DNA from: Oscillospiraceae bacterium
GTDB taxonomy: Bacteria; Bacillota; Clostridia; Oscillospirales; CAG-382
Direction of reading: 5' to 3'
DNA length: 64,000 bases
Assembly (NCBI GenBank): GCA_015064485.1
Contig: SVSD01000004.1
Coordinates: forward strand, 1-64,000
Shown: positions 43,525 to 52,659 of the stretch, one piece after another
Numbering within the stretch: position 1 is the first letter of the stretch
Layout of the letters: every line of letters begins with the position of its first letter
The notes under the pieces: generated by a model
Told to the model about the DNA's origin: nothing
Databases searched by the model: none
The model's input: only the letters and a program-made list of their open reading frames with translations
Translations under genes and position numbers: made by a program

Positions 43525-45501
43525 TTATGCTTTTTTCTTACCGAGAATAAGCTTCAAAACAAGGATTGTAGCAATCATAACAATAATGCTTACGGGAAGC
43601 ATAAGATACCATGTAGCAAACGAAGCGGACTGTGCCACAAAGCCTGCTGCGATATAGCATACAAACGAAACTGCGGCTGTTGTAAGCGCATAGGGAAGCT
43701 GTGTGGAAACATGGTTGATATGGTTAGACTGAGAGCCTGCCGACGCCATAATTGTAGTATCTGATATAGGCGAACAGTGGTCACCGCAAACCGCACCTGC
43801 CATACAAGCAGAAATTGCAATAATGCTGATTTCGTTGTCGATAGAACCGCCGAATACTGCAAGAACGATAGGGATAAGAATACCGAATGTACCCCAAGAT
43901 GTTCCTGTCGCAAAAGAAAGACCAACTGCGATAAGGAATACGATGGCGGGAATAAGCGGTATAAAGCTTACTGCGTAATTTCTTACGAATTCTGCGATAA
44001 ATATTTTAGCACCAAGGCTGTCTGTCATTGTCTTGAGTGTCCAAGCACAAGCAAGAATCATAATAGCGGGAACCATTGCCTTGAAGCCTTCGGGAATAGC
44101 TTCCATACATTTCTTGAATGTAAGAACTCTTCTGCAAAGGAAGTAGATCACAGAGAAAATAAGACCGCCGAATGAGCCGAGTACAAGACCGACAGAAGCG
44201 TCAGCGCTCGAGAACGCACCTATAAAGTCCATATTGGCATCTCCGCCAAAGAATCCGCCCGAGTAAAGAAGACCGAGTATACAGCCTGCAATAAGAACAA
44301 GAACGGGAGCGATAAGATCCCAAACGATGCCCTTCTTTTCTGTATCTGCTTCTTCGACAGCCTTGAACATTTCAGCATCGGCAGACGAGAAAAGATCTCC
44401 GTTTTCAGCATTGATCTCATGTTTTCTCATAGAACCGAAATCGAATTTTGTAGCAACAATCACAAACATCATAGTGATTGTCAAAAGCGCATAGAAATTA
44501 TAAGGAATTGCACGAAGGAAGAGTTCAAATCCACCGATCTGTTCTTCCGAAACAAAACCCGCAACTGCCGCCGCCCACGAAGAAACGGGAGCAATAATAC
44601 AGATAGGAGCCGCTGTAGAGTCGATTATGTAAGCAAGTTTAGCGCGGGAAACCTTGAATTTATCGGTTACAGGGCGCATAACCGAACCTACTGTAAGGCA
44701 GTTGAAATAGTCATCAACAAAGATAAGCATACCGAGAATAATTGTAGCAATCTGTGCACCTACCTTTGACTTGATATGGGTTGTTGCCCATCTTCCGAAT
44801 GCAGCAGAACCGCCCGACTGGTTCATAAGTACAACGATTGCACCGAGAACGATAAGGAAGATGATAATACCGATATTATAACTGTCTGCAACAGAAGCAA
44901 CAAAACCATTTGTGAATGCATGGTCAAGTGTTCCTGTAAAGTTAAAGTTGGAGTAAAGAAGAGCGCCCGAAATAATACCGATGAAAAGGGAAGAATAAAC
45001 TTCTTTTGTTATAAGTGCAAGACCTATCGCAATAACAGGAGGCAAAAGAGCAAACCATGTGTTAAAGTATTTTACATCCTGTCTTTTTACTGCTATTGCT
45101 TTTTCAAGATTTTCGTCGAACTGTTCGCTCTCCAAAAGATCTGTGTAGCTGTCAACATACCAAAGGCCGATTTCTTTATAGTTTTCGGCATATGCAGCAT
45201 TTTCATCATATTCGCCAACGGCTGCAAGAAAAGCATTTGCCACATCCGAAGCATTATCCGCATCGGGATCAAAAGCTTCTTCGCCCGAAAGATAAGGAGC
45301 CGCAATATTGTCGGCAGATACTTCGGTTTCAGCATTTACTGCTTCTTCTGTTGCCGCTTCGCTAACAACAAACTCGTTATCGCCGATTTCAAAGGCTTCG
45401 TCAGCAAAAGCGGGAATAAGAGCACTCATCAAAGCACAAATAAGGAATGATGCAAGTGCTATCGCCCACATTTTGCGCGAGCGTGTCTTGTTTGAAAACA
45501 T
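43525..45501 (-). CDS. NhaC-family Na+/H+ antiporter with N-terminal signal-like segment and extracytoplasmic region
   Basis: Start at MFSNKTRSRKM after ggagga; FIGIISGALLYSNFN, FVDDYFNCLTVGSVMRP, GDHCSPISDTTIMAS motifs. Confidence 0.88.
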   Translation of the reverse strand: MFSNKTRSRKMWAIALASFLICALMSALIPAFADEAFEIGDNEFVVSEAATEEAVNAETEVSADNIAAPYLSGEEAFDPDADNASDVANAFLAAVGEYDENAAYAENYKEIGLWYVDSYTDLLESEQFDENLEKAIAVKRQDVKYFNTWFALLPPVIAIGLALITKEVYSSLFIGIISGALLYSNFNFTGTLDHAFTNGFVASVADSYNIGIIIFLIVLGAIVVLMNQSGGSAAFGRWATTHIKSKVGAQIATIILGMLIFVDDYFNCLTVGSVMRPVTDKFKVSRAKLAYIIDSTAAPICIIAPVSSWAAAVAGFVSEEQIGGFELFLRAIPYNFYALLTITMMFVIVATKFDFGSMRKHEINAENGDLFSSADAEMFKAVEEADTEKKGIVWDLIAPVLVLIAGCILGLLYSGGFFGGDANMDFIGAFSSADASVGLVLGSFGGLIFSVIYFLCRRVLTFKKCMEAIPEGFKAMVPAIMILACAWTLKTMTDSLGAKIFIAEFVRNYAVSFIPLIPAIVFLIAVGLSFATGTSWGTFGILIPIVLAVFGGSIDNEISIIAISACMAGAVCGDHCSPISDTTIMASAGSQSNHINHVSTQLPYALTTAAVSFVCYIAAGFVAQSASFATWYLMLPVSIIVMIATILVLKLILGKKKA

Positions 45502-45710
45502 ATCTGTTCCTCCGTAAAATATATTTTGGAAAACAGAAACCGCACCATTGATATGATGCGTTTCCATTCATATAAATAATACCACATAAGCTATATATTG
45601 TCAAGAATTTTGTCGGTTTTACGCAAAAATATCTGCTATTTCCCAAAATATTTTATACAGTAAGTATAAATCCTTATATAATATATTATTATCTTGCATA
45701 AATATAACAA

Positions 45711-45737
45711 ATCCGGAAGATTAAACTTCCGGATTTT
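45711..45737 (-). terminator. Terminator hairpin downstream of GNAT gene
   Basis: atccggaagattaaacttccggat. Confidence 0.6.
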
Positions 45738-45753
45738 TAAATCAAAATAATAT

Positions 45754-46350
45754 TTATCTTTCTCTTATAATCTTTTCTGCCATTCTGAAAAGAGAGTTCA
45801 TTTCGTCTTTATCAAGCTCTGTTATGGGGATGATATCCTTGGGAGCTGATATATAGCTTTCAATAAGAGATTTTTCAAGTATCTTTACATCATGCCAGTC
45901 CCCGAGCTTATATCCTGCGTTATGAAGATGCCCCGCCTCAATAAATCCGAAGGCATTATGGAAAGCAAGAGATTTTTCATTCGGTACTGTAATTCTTGCA
46001 AAAGCCGTGCAAAAGCCCTGCTTTTTAAGAAGCTCTATAAGTGCATAATATAAAGCCGAGGCGATATTGCATCTCTGATAATCTTCCTTTATATACACGG
46101 AAACCTCTGCGGCCCAAATGTATGCTTCCCTTTTTGAAAACTCATGAGCATAAGCATACCCTGCTATCATCCCGTCTTTTTCACAAATAAGCCAGGGGTA
46201 TTTATTGATAACGGTATTTACCCTTCTTTTCATTTCGTAAGTTCTCGGAACTTCGCACTCAAATGTTACCGAAGAATGGGTTACATACGGGGTGTAGATT
46301 TCCAACATACCGAAAACATCATTTTCATTTGCAAGTCTTATATTAAACAT
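45754..46350 (-). CDS. GNAT family N-acetyltransferase (phosphinothricin acetyltransferase-like)
   Basis: 198 aa; IYTPYVTHSSVTFECEVP, SVYIKEDYQRCNIASALYYALIELLKKQGF, GFIEAGHLHNAGYKLGDWHDV. Confidence 0.88.
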   Translation of the reverse strand: MFNIRLANENDVFGMLEIYTPYVTHSSVTFECEVPRTYEMKRRVNTVINKYPWLICEKDGMIAGYAYAHEFSKREAYIWAAEVSVYIKEDYQRCNIASALYYALIELLKKQGFCTAFARITVPNEKSLAFHNAFGFIEAGHLHNAGYKLGDWHDVKILEKSLIESYISAPKDIIPITELDKDEMNSLFRMAEKIIRER

Positions 46351-46371
46351 TTTACCTTCCTATCTGATTTT

Positions 46372-47313
46372 TTATATATAAAAAAGTTTCGTAATATATA
46401 GCACAAAAGGTATTGTAGCAACAGAAAGAATTGTTGTTATACAAACTATCTTTGCAGCATTTACGGAATTCACTTCATAAAGCTCTGCAAAAATCGCACC
46501 GAAAGTAGCCGCCGGCATTCCCGACAGTATTATAAGTACCATTGCGGCGGTTTTCGGAACTCCGAATAAAACACAGCATATAAGTACAAGAAGCGGAATT
46601 ATAATAAGCTTTAAACTACAGCATATATAAAGCTTTATATCGCGGAATGCTTTTTTGAAATTCATTTCAAAAACAAGAGCACCGATTATTATCATTGCGA
46701 TCGGGAATGTGGAGTCCCCTACCATCTTAAGTCCGCCGAGAAGCGTTGCGGGAAGCTTTATTTTGCATACAAACAAGATAAATCCCAAAACCGTTCCGAC
46801 AATACCCGGATTAAATATAAACTTTTTGATATCTATCTTTTTACCCTCGCCTTTATGACGGGTAAGAATAACAATGCCGTAAGTCCATAAAAAAACATTA
46901 AACATCGTATTGTAAAAAGAGCCGTACATTATTCCAAGCTCATCTCCAAAAAGCGATTGGAGTATCGGGAAACCCATAAAAGCGCAGTTTGCAAATACTG
47001 TATTGAATTCATAAACCGCATTTTCACACGAACCCTTTTCAGGTTTAAAAACAAAATACGCAATAATGCATGAAACAAGATGTATTAAAAATGAGCCTGC
47101 GATAAGATATAGTCCCATCCCGAGAAGTTTACTGTCATAATCCCTTTGGAAAGAACAAAAAATAAGTATAGGGCTTGTTATATGAGAAAGAAGCTTTGAA
47201 AGATCAGTTACTGTCTGTCTTGTTATAAACTTTCGTTTTCTTGCATATATGCCTATAAGAAGAATTATAAGAAGCTGTACAGTTTTTGAAATTACCGAAC
47301 TTATATCGCCCAT
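46372..47313 (-). CDS. AEC-family (auxin efflux carrier-like) transporter
   Basis: ~313 aa from MGDISSV; multi-TM; NCAFMGFPILQSLFGDE, conserved AEC pattern. Confidence 0.85.
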   Translation of the reverse strand: MGDISSVISKTVQLLIILLIGIYARKRKFITRQTVTDLSKLLSHITSPILIFCSFQRDYDSKLLGMGLYLIAGSFLIHLVSCIIAYFVFKPEKGSCENAVYEFNTVFANCAFMGFPILQSLFGDELGIMYGSFYNTMFNVFLWTYGIVILTRHKGEGKKIDIKKFIFNPGIVGTVLGFILFVCKIKLPATLLGGLKMVGDSTFPIAMIIIGALVFEMNFKKAFRDIKLYICCSLKLIIIPLLVLICCVLFGVPKTAAMVLIILSGMPAATFGAIFAELYEVNSVNAAKIVCITTILSVATIPFVLYITKLFYI

Positions 47314-47519
47314 TTTTGCATCACCGCGTCTTTCACATAAATGTTCATACATAGTTATTATATAATATCCTGAAGGAATAATCAATATGTTTAAACAAAA
47401 AACTCCGCCTCTTTTATTTTTTAGAACATTATTATTAATACCGTCATAGAATGATAACAAGAGCGGGATGTACAAAAATGCATTTCCGCTTGTATTCAGT
47501 ATTTCAAGGAGGAACATCA

Positions 47520-48377
47520 ATGTCAGAAAAGAATTGTCAAGGTATGCGCGACAGCTCTTCGGTTTGCGGTACATTCGGTTTCGGACAAAACCAAAACAAC
47601 AAGCCTTCAAATTGCTCCACCTGCGTTGACTGCGACAAGATATATGATTCGGTAAGAGACAAAGATTGTCTTGAAGACATAAAAGTATTTCTCACCGAAT
47701 GCGGTCAGGACATAATCGACAGAGCAACAAACATCCGCTGCAAATGTGCAGAAGTTATCCACACAAGCATATCTGTGGATACCGTTCCTTTCAACAAAGG
47801 ATATTATTCGGTATATGTGCGCTTCTATTTCAAGCTTCTTTTTGAAGCCTGCGTTCCCGGCGGAAAGAGCCAGGAATTCTGCGGTATTGCCGTTTACGAC
47901 AAAAAATGCGTACTCTTCGGAAGCGAAGGCAATGTCAGCATCTTTACATCAGAACAGTACTGCAACGATTTTTGTCATAATATGTGCGATATCCCCGGCG
48001 ATTTTAAAACAAATATGCCCAAAGTAGTAGTTGAAGTCGCTCCCCCTATTTGCCTTGCGGTAAAACTTGTTGAAAAACAGTATAAATTCGGTTGCTGCTG
48101 CTGCACCTGCGATCAGATTCCTGAAAACATCTGCAGATGCCTGGGCGGCGGAATGACAGACGATTTCGGAACCAAGTGCCTTTATGTTTCGCTCGGTCTT
48201 TTCAGCGTTATACGCATAGAAAGACCTGTGGCACTTGTACTTTCCGCAACTGAATTTTGCATTCCCGACAAAGAAAGCACAGTTTGCTCCGATTCTTCAG
48301 ATCCCTGCGCTCTCTTTAAGAAAATGAACTTCCCTATGGATGACTTTTTCCCTCCCAATTCGTGTGAATGTAAGTAA
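47520..48377 (+). CDS. Cysteine-rich protein of unknown function
   Basis: 285 aa from ATG 47520 after caaggagg; 29 cysteines counted, including KFGCCCCTCDQIPENICRC. Confidence 0.8.
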   Translation: MSEKNCQGMRDSSSVCGTFGFGQNQNNKPSNCSTCVDCDKIYDSVRDKDCLEDIKVFLTECGQDIIDRATNIRCKCAEVIHTSISVDTVPFNKGYYSVYVRFYFKLLFEACVPGGKSQEFCGIAVYDKKCVLFGSEGNVSIFTSEQYCNDFCHNMCDIPGDFKTNMPKVVVEVAPPICLAVKLVEKQYKFGCCCCTCDQIPENICRCLGGGMTDDFGTKCLYVSLGLFSVIRIERPVALVLSATEFCIPDKESTVCSDSSDPCALFKKMNFPMDDFFPPNSCECK

Positions 48378-48420
48378 AAGTTCCGTTTATTCATAATGTA
48401 ATTTGAGTAAACAGCGGAAA

Positions 48421-48459
48421 AATCAAGGAGATTCTCAACAGAAAATCTCCTTGATTTTC
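48421..48459 (+). terminator. Terminator hairpin
   Basis: aatcaaggagattctcaacagaaaatctccttgatt ttc. Confidence 0.7.
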
Positions 48460-48558
48460 TTTGTATGCCAAAGCCTTTATATATGCCCTCTGATTTCCAT
48501 TGAAATGCATTTATCTGTTCTGTATAATTAATGCATAGAAAGAAAGGAGGTAATAAAA

Positions 48559-49332
48559 ATGAAAAAAGTTCTTTCTATACTTTTGGCATCTGCGATGATA
48601 TCCGCTCCCATGGCAATAAGTGCAAATGCCAAAGAATGCGGAATAAAAAATGCGCTCGAAAAGCTTATAGGTACTTACTCTTGTGAAAGTTTTGACTGTG
48701 AAAGCCTTGATCTTAATTCCCTTGCAGACAAGCTTAAAAATTTTTCGTGGATAACAAAAGGGTCGTGTGGTGCAAATAATGATAATTCCGGTTGTGCAAA
48801 CGGTTCGTGTAACGAAAATACAGGAAACTCCGATTGTACAGACGGTTCGTGCGGCAGCGAAAATGATTCATGGGAAAACATCTTTGTCGTTCCGCCGGAA
48901 ATTTTTGAAACACCTGAAATCGAGCAAGAAGAGATTCCAGATACTTCTCAGTCAGACGACAGCCTTGAACAGCAGGTAATTGATCTTGTAAACAAATACC
49001 GCGCTCAAAACGGGCTTTCTTCCCTTTCCTACGATAAGGGGGCCGCATGTGCTGCAAGTATCCGTGCAAAAGAAACCGAAACTTCTTTTTCACACACCCG
49101 TCCCGACGGATCAAGATGCTTTACTGCCCTTGATGAATGCGGAGTTTCGTATTCCGGTGCAGGCGAAAACATAGCTATGGGTCAGACAAGTGCCGAATCG
49201 GTTATGACAGACTGGATGAATTCCGAAGGACACAGAGAAAATATTCTCAATCCCAATTTCAAAAAGATCGGCGTCGGCGTACATAAAGGTTCCGACGGAA
49301 GATTGTACTGGGCTCAGATGTTTATTTATTGA
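48559..49332 (+). CDS. Secreted CAP/SCP-domain protein (YkwD-like) with Cys-rich linker
   Basis: 257 aa; signal peptide; LVNKYRAQNGLSSLSYD, FSHTRPDGSRCFTAL, GENIAMGQTSAESVMTDWMNSEGHRENILNPNFKKIGVG. Confidence 0.93.
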   Translation: MKKVLSILLASAMISAPMAISANAKECGIKNALEKLIGTYSCESFDCESLDLNSLADKLKNFSWITKGSCGANNDNSGCANGSCNENTGNSDCTDGSCGSENDSWENIFVVPPEIFETPEIEQEEIPDTSQSDDSLEQQVIDLVNKYRAQNGLSSLSYDKGAACAASIRAKETETSFSHTRPDGSRCFTALDECGVSYSGAGENIAMGQTSAESVMTDWMNSEGHRENILNPNFKKIGVGVHKGSDGRLYWAQMFIY

Positions 49333-49341
49333 TTTTAATGA

Positions 49342-49372
49342 GAAAAAGACACCTAAATCGGTGTCTTTTTCT
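49342..49372 (+). terminator. Terminator hairpin
   Basis: gaaaaagacacctaaatcggtgtctttttc. Confidence 0.75.
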
Positions 49373-49511
49373 TGTTTTATGCCTGCCATTTTCTCAAAAC
49401 TGTTGACTTTACGGGAATAAATTGGTATAATAATCAGTAAATGGGCATTTTGCACTTTTGGCTTAAAAAGTGTTGTCCCAAAGAAGTTAAATGCAGAAAG
49501 GATGCAAAACA

Positions 49512-50846
49512 ATGAAGAAAAGCGTAACTTCCTTTATTCTTCTGTTGCTTGTGATCGCATTGCTTGTGGTTACTGCAGTATACGGCGTTCGTATCGGAGA
49601 TAAAGGATTAAAGGGCATTTTTGATGAAGGCGCTGTAACTCTCGGTCTTGACCTTGTGGGCGGATCGTCAATTACACTTGAAGCCGTCATTCCCGAAACA
49701 GAAAACACAGACGGCACATCTGACGAACCGTCAGTTGCCACATCCGCAATGATGGATCAGGTAGTTGCTGTCCTCAGAAACCGTGTAACTGCCGCAGGCT
49801 ACACAGAAGCACAGGTTGCTCTTGTTTCCAGCCCCACAGGCGGTTCCAACCGTGTAAGAGTTGATATCCCCAATGTTGACGACCCTGAAGTTGCGGCTCG
49901 TTACCTTGGTACAACAGCACAGCTTATGTTTGCAACATTAAACGAAGAAGAGCAGATGTTTGACATCATCCTTACAGGAGAACAGGTTAAGGACGCTACT
50001 GCAACTCTTCAGGCAAACGAACTCGGCCAGCAGCAGTATGTTGTTGCTCTCCAGTTTGACAGCAGCGCAAGAGCAAGCTTTGCGGATGCAACCGAAAGAA
50101 CCTCAAAAACAGGTGAGCCCATATACATTCTTCTTGACGGTGCTGTTATCAGCGCGCCTGTCGCAAGTGAAAGAATCGACAGCACAGAATGTGTGATTTC
50201 CGGTAATTTTGATGCAGCTTCTGCATCTGAACTTGCAAATCTCATCTCCTCCGGTAATCTCCCCTGCGACCTTCAGGTCGTTGAAAAGAGAGCTGTCGGT
50301 GCATCTCTCGGTGCTGAAGCATTTGAAAGAGCAATGCTTGCAGGTTTAATCGGCATAATACTTGTAATGATCTTTATGATTGCGGTTTACCGCCTCCCCG
50401 GCCTTGTTGCATCTCTCGCACTTATTGCGTATATTGCAATAACAGCAATCTGTATAGTTCTTTTCAAAGTAAATCTTTCACTCCCCGGCATTGCAGGTAT
50501 ATTCCTCACAATCGGTATGGCGGTTGACGCGAATGTAGTAATATTTGAGCGTATTAAAGAAGAACTCAATTTCGGAAAGAGCTTAAAGGCCGCTGTTAAA
50601 TCCGGTTTCAACCGTGCCTTTACCGCTGTTATCGACTCCAACATTACAACTCTTATTGCTGCAGTTGTTCTTTGGATCTACGGTACAGGCGCGATCCAGG
50701 GCTTTGCAATCACCCTCTTCCTCGGTGTTGTAATTTCTCTTTTCACAGCACTTCTTCTCACAAAATCACTCCTCAACGCATTTGTTGGTTTAGGCGTTAG
50801 AAACATCAAACTCTTTGGCGCAAAAAGTGCCGATGAAAATCTTTAA
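49512..50846 (+). CDS. secD: Protein translocase subunit SecD
   Basis: GLDLVGGSSITLEA, GTTAQLMF, IGMAVDANVVIFERIKEEL. Confidence 0.95.
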   Translation: MKKSVTSFILLLLVIALLVVTAVYGVRIGDKGLKGIFDEGAVTLGLDLVGGSSITLEAVIPETENTDGTSDEPSVATSAMMDQVVAVLRNRVTAAGYTEAQVALVSSPTGGSNRVRVDIPNVDDPEVAARYLGTTAQLMFATLNEEEQMFDIILTGEQVKDATATLQANELGQQQYVVALQFDSSARASFADATERTSKTGEPIYILLDGAVISAPVASERIDSTECVISGNFDAASASELANLISSGNLPCDLQVVEKRAVGASLGAEAFERAMLAGLIGIILVMIFMIAVYRLPGLVASLALIAYIAITAICIVLFKVNLSLPGIAGIFLTIGMAVDANVVIFERIKEELNFGKSLKAAVKSGFNRAFTAVIDSNITTLIAAVVLWIYGTGAIQGFAITLFLGVVISLFTALLLTKSLLNAFVGLGVRNIKLFGAKSADENL

Positions 50847-50860
50847 GGAGGTAATGAATA

Positions 50861-52093
50861 ATGAATTTCAATTTTAAAATAGTTCAGAACAAAAAAATAT
50901 TCTTCATTATCTCAGCAGTTATTATCGTTCTCGGAATGATTTCTATGATAGTTCGTCCTTTCTACCTTGATGTAGACTTTGCGGGCGGTACTGAAATAAC
51001 CTACTCCATCAAAGCGGAAAGCTTTGATGCCGCAAAAGAATCGTCTGTTATAAACGGTCTTGCAAGAGAAGCTCTTTCAGCTATAGGCTCCGATTCCGAC
51101 CTTATTAACAACGCTATTGCATCCGACGGCGAAGTTATCATCCGTTCAAAGGAACTCAACGAATATGAAATTGATGCAATCGACGCTGTTTTGAAGGAAC
51201 ACTACGGCGATCCCGTAGCGCCTTTGAGAACAATCGAAGAAATCGTAGCTGCTCTTGAAACAGCGTCTGCTGAAGAAACAGCACCTGCTGAAGAAACAGC
51301 ACCTGCTGAAGAAACAGCACCTGCTGAAGAAACAGCACCCGTTGAAGAAACAGCTCCCGCTGAAGAAACAGCTCCTGCCGAAGAAACAGCTCCTGCTGAA
51401 GAAACAGCTCCTGCTGAAGAAACAGCTCCCGCTGAAGAAACAGCACCCGTTGAAGAAACAGCACCCGCTGAAGAAACAGCCCCCGTTGAAGAAACAGCTC
51501 CTGTTGAAGAAACACCCGAAGCTGAAGACCAGCCCGAAGAGCTCGTTACAAGAGTTGGTATGGACAGCGTCGGTGCTTCTGTGAGCAAAGACCTCAGAAA
51601 TGCTGCTGTTATTTCTACAACAATCGCTGTAATCCTTATGCTTGTTTATATCACAATAAGATTCCAGTTCAGTTCAGCTGTTGCTGCTGTTATCTGCTTG
51701 TGTCACGATATCTTCATCGTTCTTGCTGCTTACTCTATTCTCCAGATTCCTGTAAGCTCAAGCATTATTGCCGTTGTTCTTACAATTCTCGGTTACTCGA
51801 TCAATGCAACAATCATCATCTTTGACCGTGTAAGAGAAAATGTTAAGCGCAATCAGTCAAACACATTCGCAGAAAATGTTAACATCAGCATCAACCAGAC
51901 TCTTTCCCGCTCTATAAACACAACAATAACAACACTTCTTACAATCGGACTTATCTACATCCTCGGTGTACAGTCAATAAAGGAATTCGCACTTCCTCTT
52001 ATCGTGGGTATCATCTCGGGTCTTTACTCATCCGTATTCCTTGCAGGTTCTTTGTGGACAACCTTCAAGAAAAAGGGCAACAGAGTAAGATAA
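50861..52093 (+). CDS. secF: Protein translocase subunit SecF with hexapeptide-repeat insertion
   Basis: DVDFAGGTEITYSI, GYSINATIIIFDRVREN; 14 x (A/V)EETAP-type repeat between them. Confidence 0.95.
   Translation: MNFNFKIVQNKKIFFIISAVIIVLGMISMIVRPFYLDVDFAGGTEITYSIKAESFDAAKESSVINGLAREALSAIGSDSDLINNAIASDGEVIIRSKELNEYEIDAIDAVLKEHYGDPVAPLRTIEEIVAALETASAEETAPAEETAPAEETAPAEETAPVEETAPAEETAPAEETAPAEETAPAEETAPAEETAPVEETAPAEETAPVEETAPVEETPEAEDQPEELVTRVGMDSVGASVSKDLRNAAVISTTIAVILMLVYITIRFQFSSAVAAVICLCHDIFIVLAAYSILQIPVSSSIIAVVLTILGYSINATIIIFDRVRENVKRNQSNTFAENVNISINQTLSRSINTTITTLLTIGLIYILGVQSIKEFALPLIVGIISGLYSSVFLAGSLWTTFKKKGNRVR
51269..51514 (+). repeat. 18-bp in-frame minisatellite (gctgaagaaacagcacct), about 13.7 copies
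   Basis: Direct inspection: 14 EET units at 18-bp spacing with mostly synonymous or A/V differences. Confidence 0.97.
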
Positions 52094-52124
52094 GCTACTG
52101 ACTCAAGTTGTAAGTACAATCGCA

Positions 52125-52160
52125 AAAGCCCTCCGGCAAACGATTTGCCGGAGGGCTTCT
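52125..52160 (+). terminator. Terminator after secF
   Basis: aagccctccggcaaacgatttgccggagggctt. Confidence 0.75.
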
Positions 52161-52316
52161 TATATCCGTTTTAAAGTGTTTTTATGTTTGTTGAGCAAGT
52201 TTTACAGGTGTTGTGAACAAAGCTGATATATAAGCCTTATATAGCTTTATATAACTTCAAAACGGCACAAAGTTAAAGAATTACTAAAAAACACAGTATC
52301 GTGTATTTATACAAAT

Positions 52317-52348
52317 AAAAAAAGCTCCGTAAAACGGAGCCTTTTTTA
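52317..52348. terminator. Bidirectional terminator, serves the small ORF on the minus strand
   Basis: aaaaaaagctccgtaaaacggagcctttttt. Confidence 0.8.
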
Positions 52349-52357
52349 GAAATTAAG

Positions 52358-52495
52358 TTATACTGTCCACTTGTCAGAGAAATTGTTGTCATCTGCAGAG
52401 AGATTAGCGAGAGGTTCGTTAGCACTTGCTGTGATAACATCTTCTACTTCGTATTCAACAACTTCAATTACAGGACTTACGTACATTTCTTTCAT
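52358..52495 (-). CDS. 45-aa small ORF of unknown function (MKEMYVSPVIEVVEYEVEDVITASANEPLANLSADDNNFSDKWTV)
   Basis: Not in ORF track (under 60 aa); RBS ggaaggtgg upstream of ATG, dedicated promoter and terminator. Confidence 0.75.
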   Translation of the reverse strand: MKEMYVSPVIEVVEYEVEDVITASANEPLANLSADDNNFSDKWTV

Positions 52496-52531
52496 GAATA
52501 TACCACCTTCCTGAATAACTTATTTGTGATA

Positions 52532-52560
52532 ATTATACCACAAGGTTTTTCATTTGTAAA
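52532..52560 (-). promoter_or_regulatory. SigA-type promoter for the 45-aa ORF
   Basis: Minus strand TTTACA, 17-bp spacer, TATAAT. Confidence 0.75.
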
Positions 52561-52659
52561 GAGTTTTTTTGATTATTTTAACGAAAATTTTATTATTTAC
52601 ATTTTGTTCTTATTTTATTCTGCACATTTTTAACAAGTCAGCATAAAAACCATTAAAAA

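Noticed and set aside
44776-45450. 224-aa ORF antisense to the nhaC-like gene
   Set aside because: Same antisense artefact, overlapping a well-supported transporter CDS.
51255-51588. Possible CRISPR-like repeat array or long antisense/alternate-frame ORFs (51156-51515 -, 51202-51588 -, 51255-51584 +)
   Set aside because: The repeats are contiguous 18-bp units in frame with secF and have no unique spacers. The other-frame ORFs exist only because an 18-bp repeat keeps every frame open.
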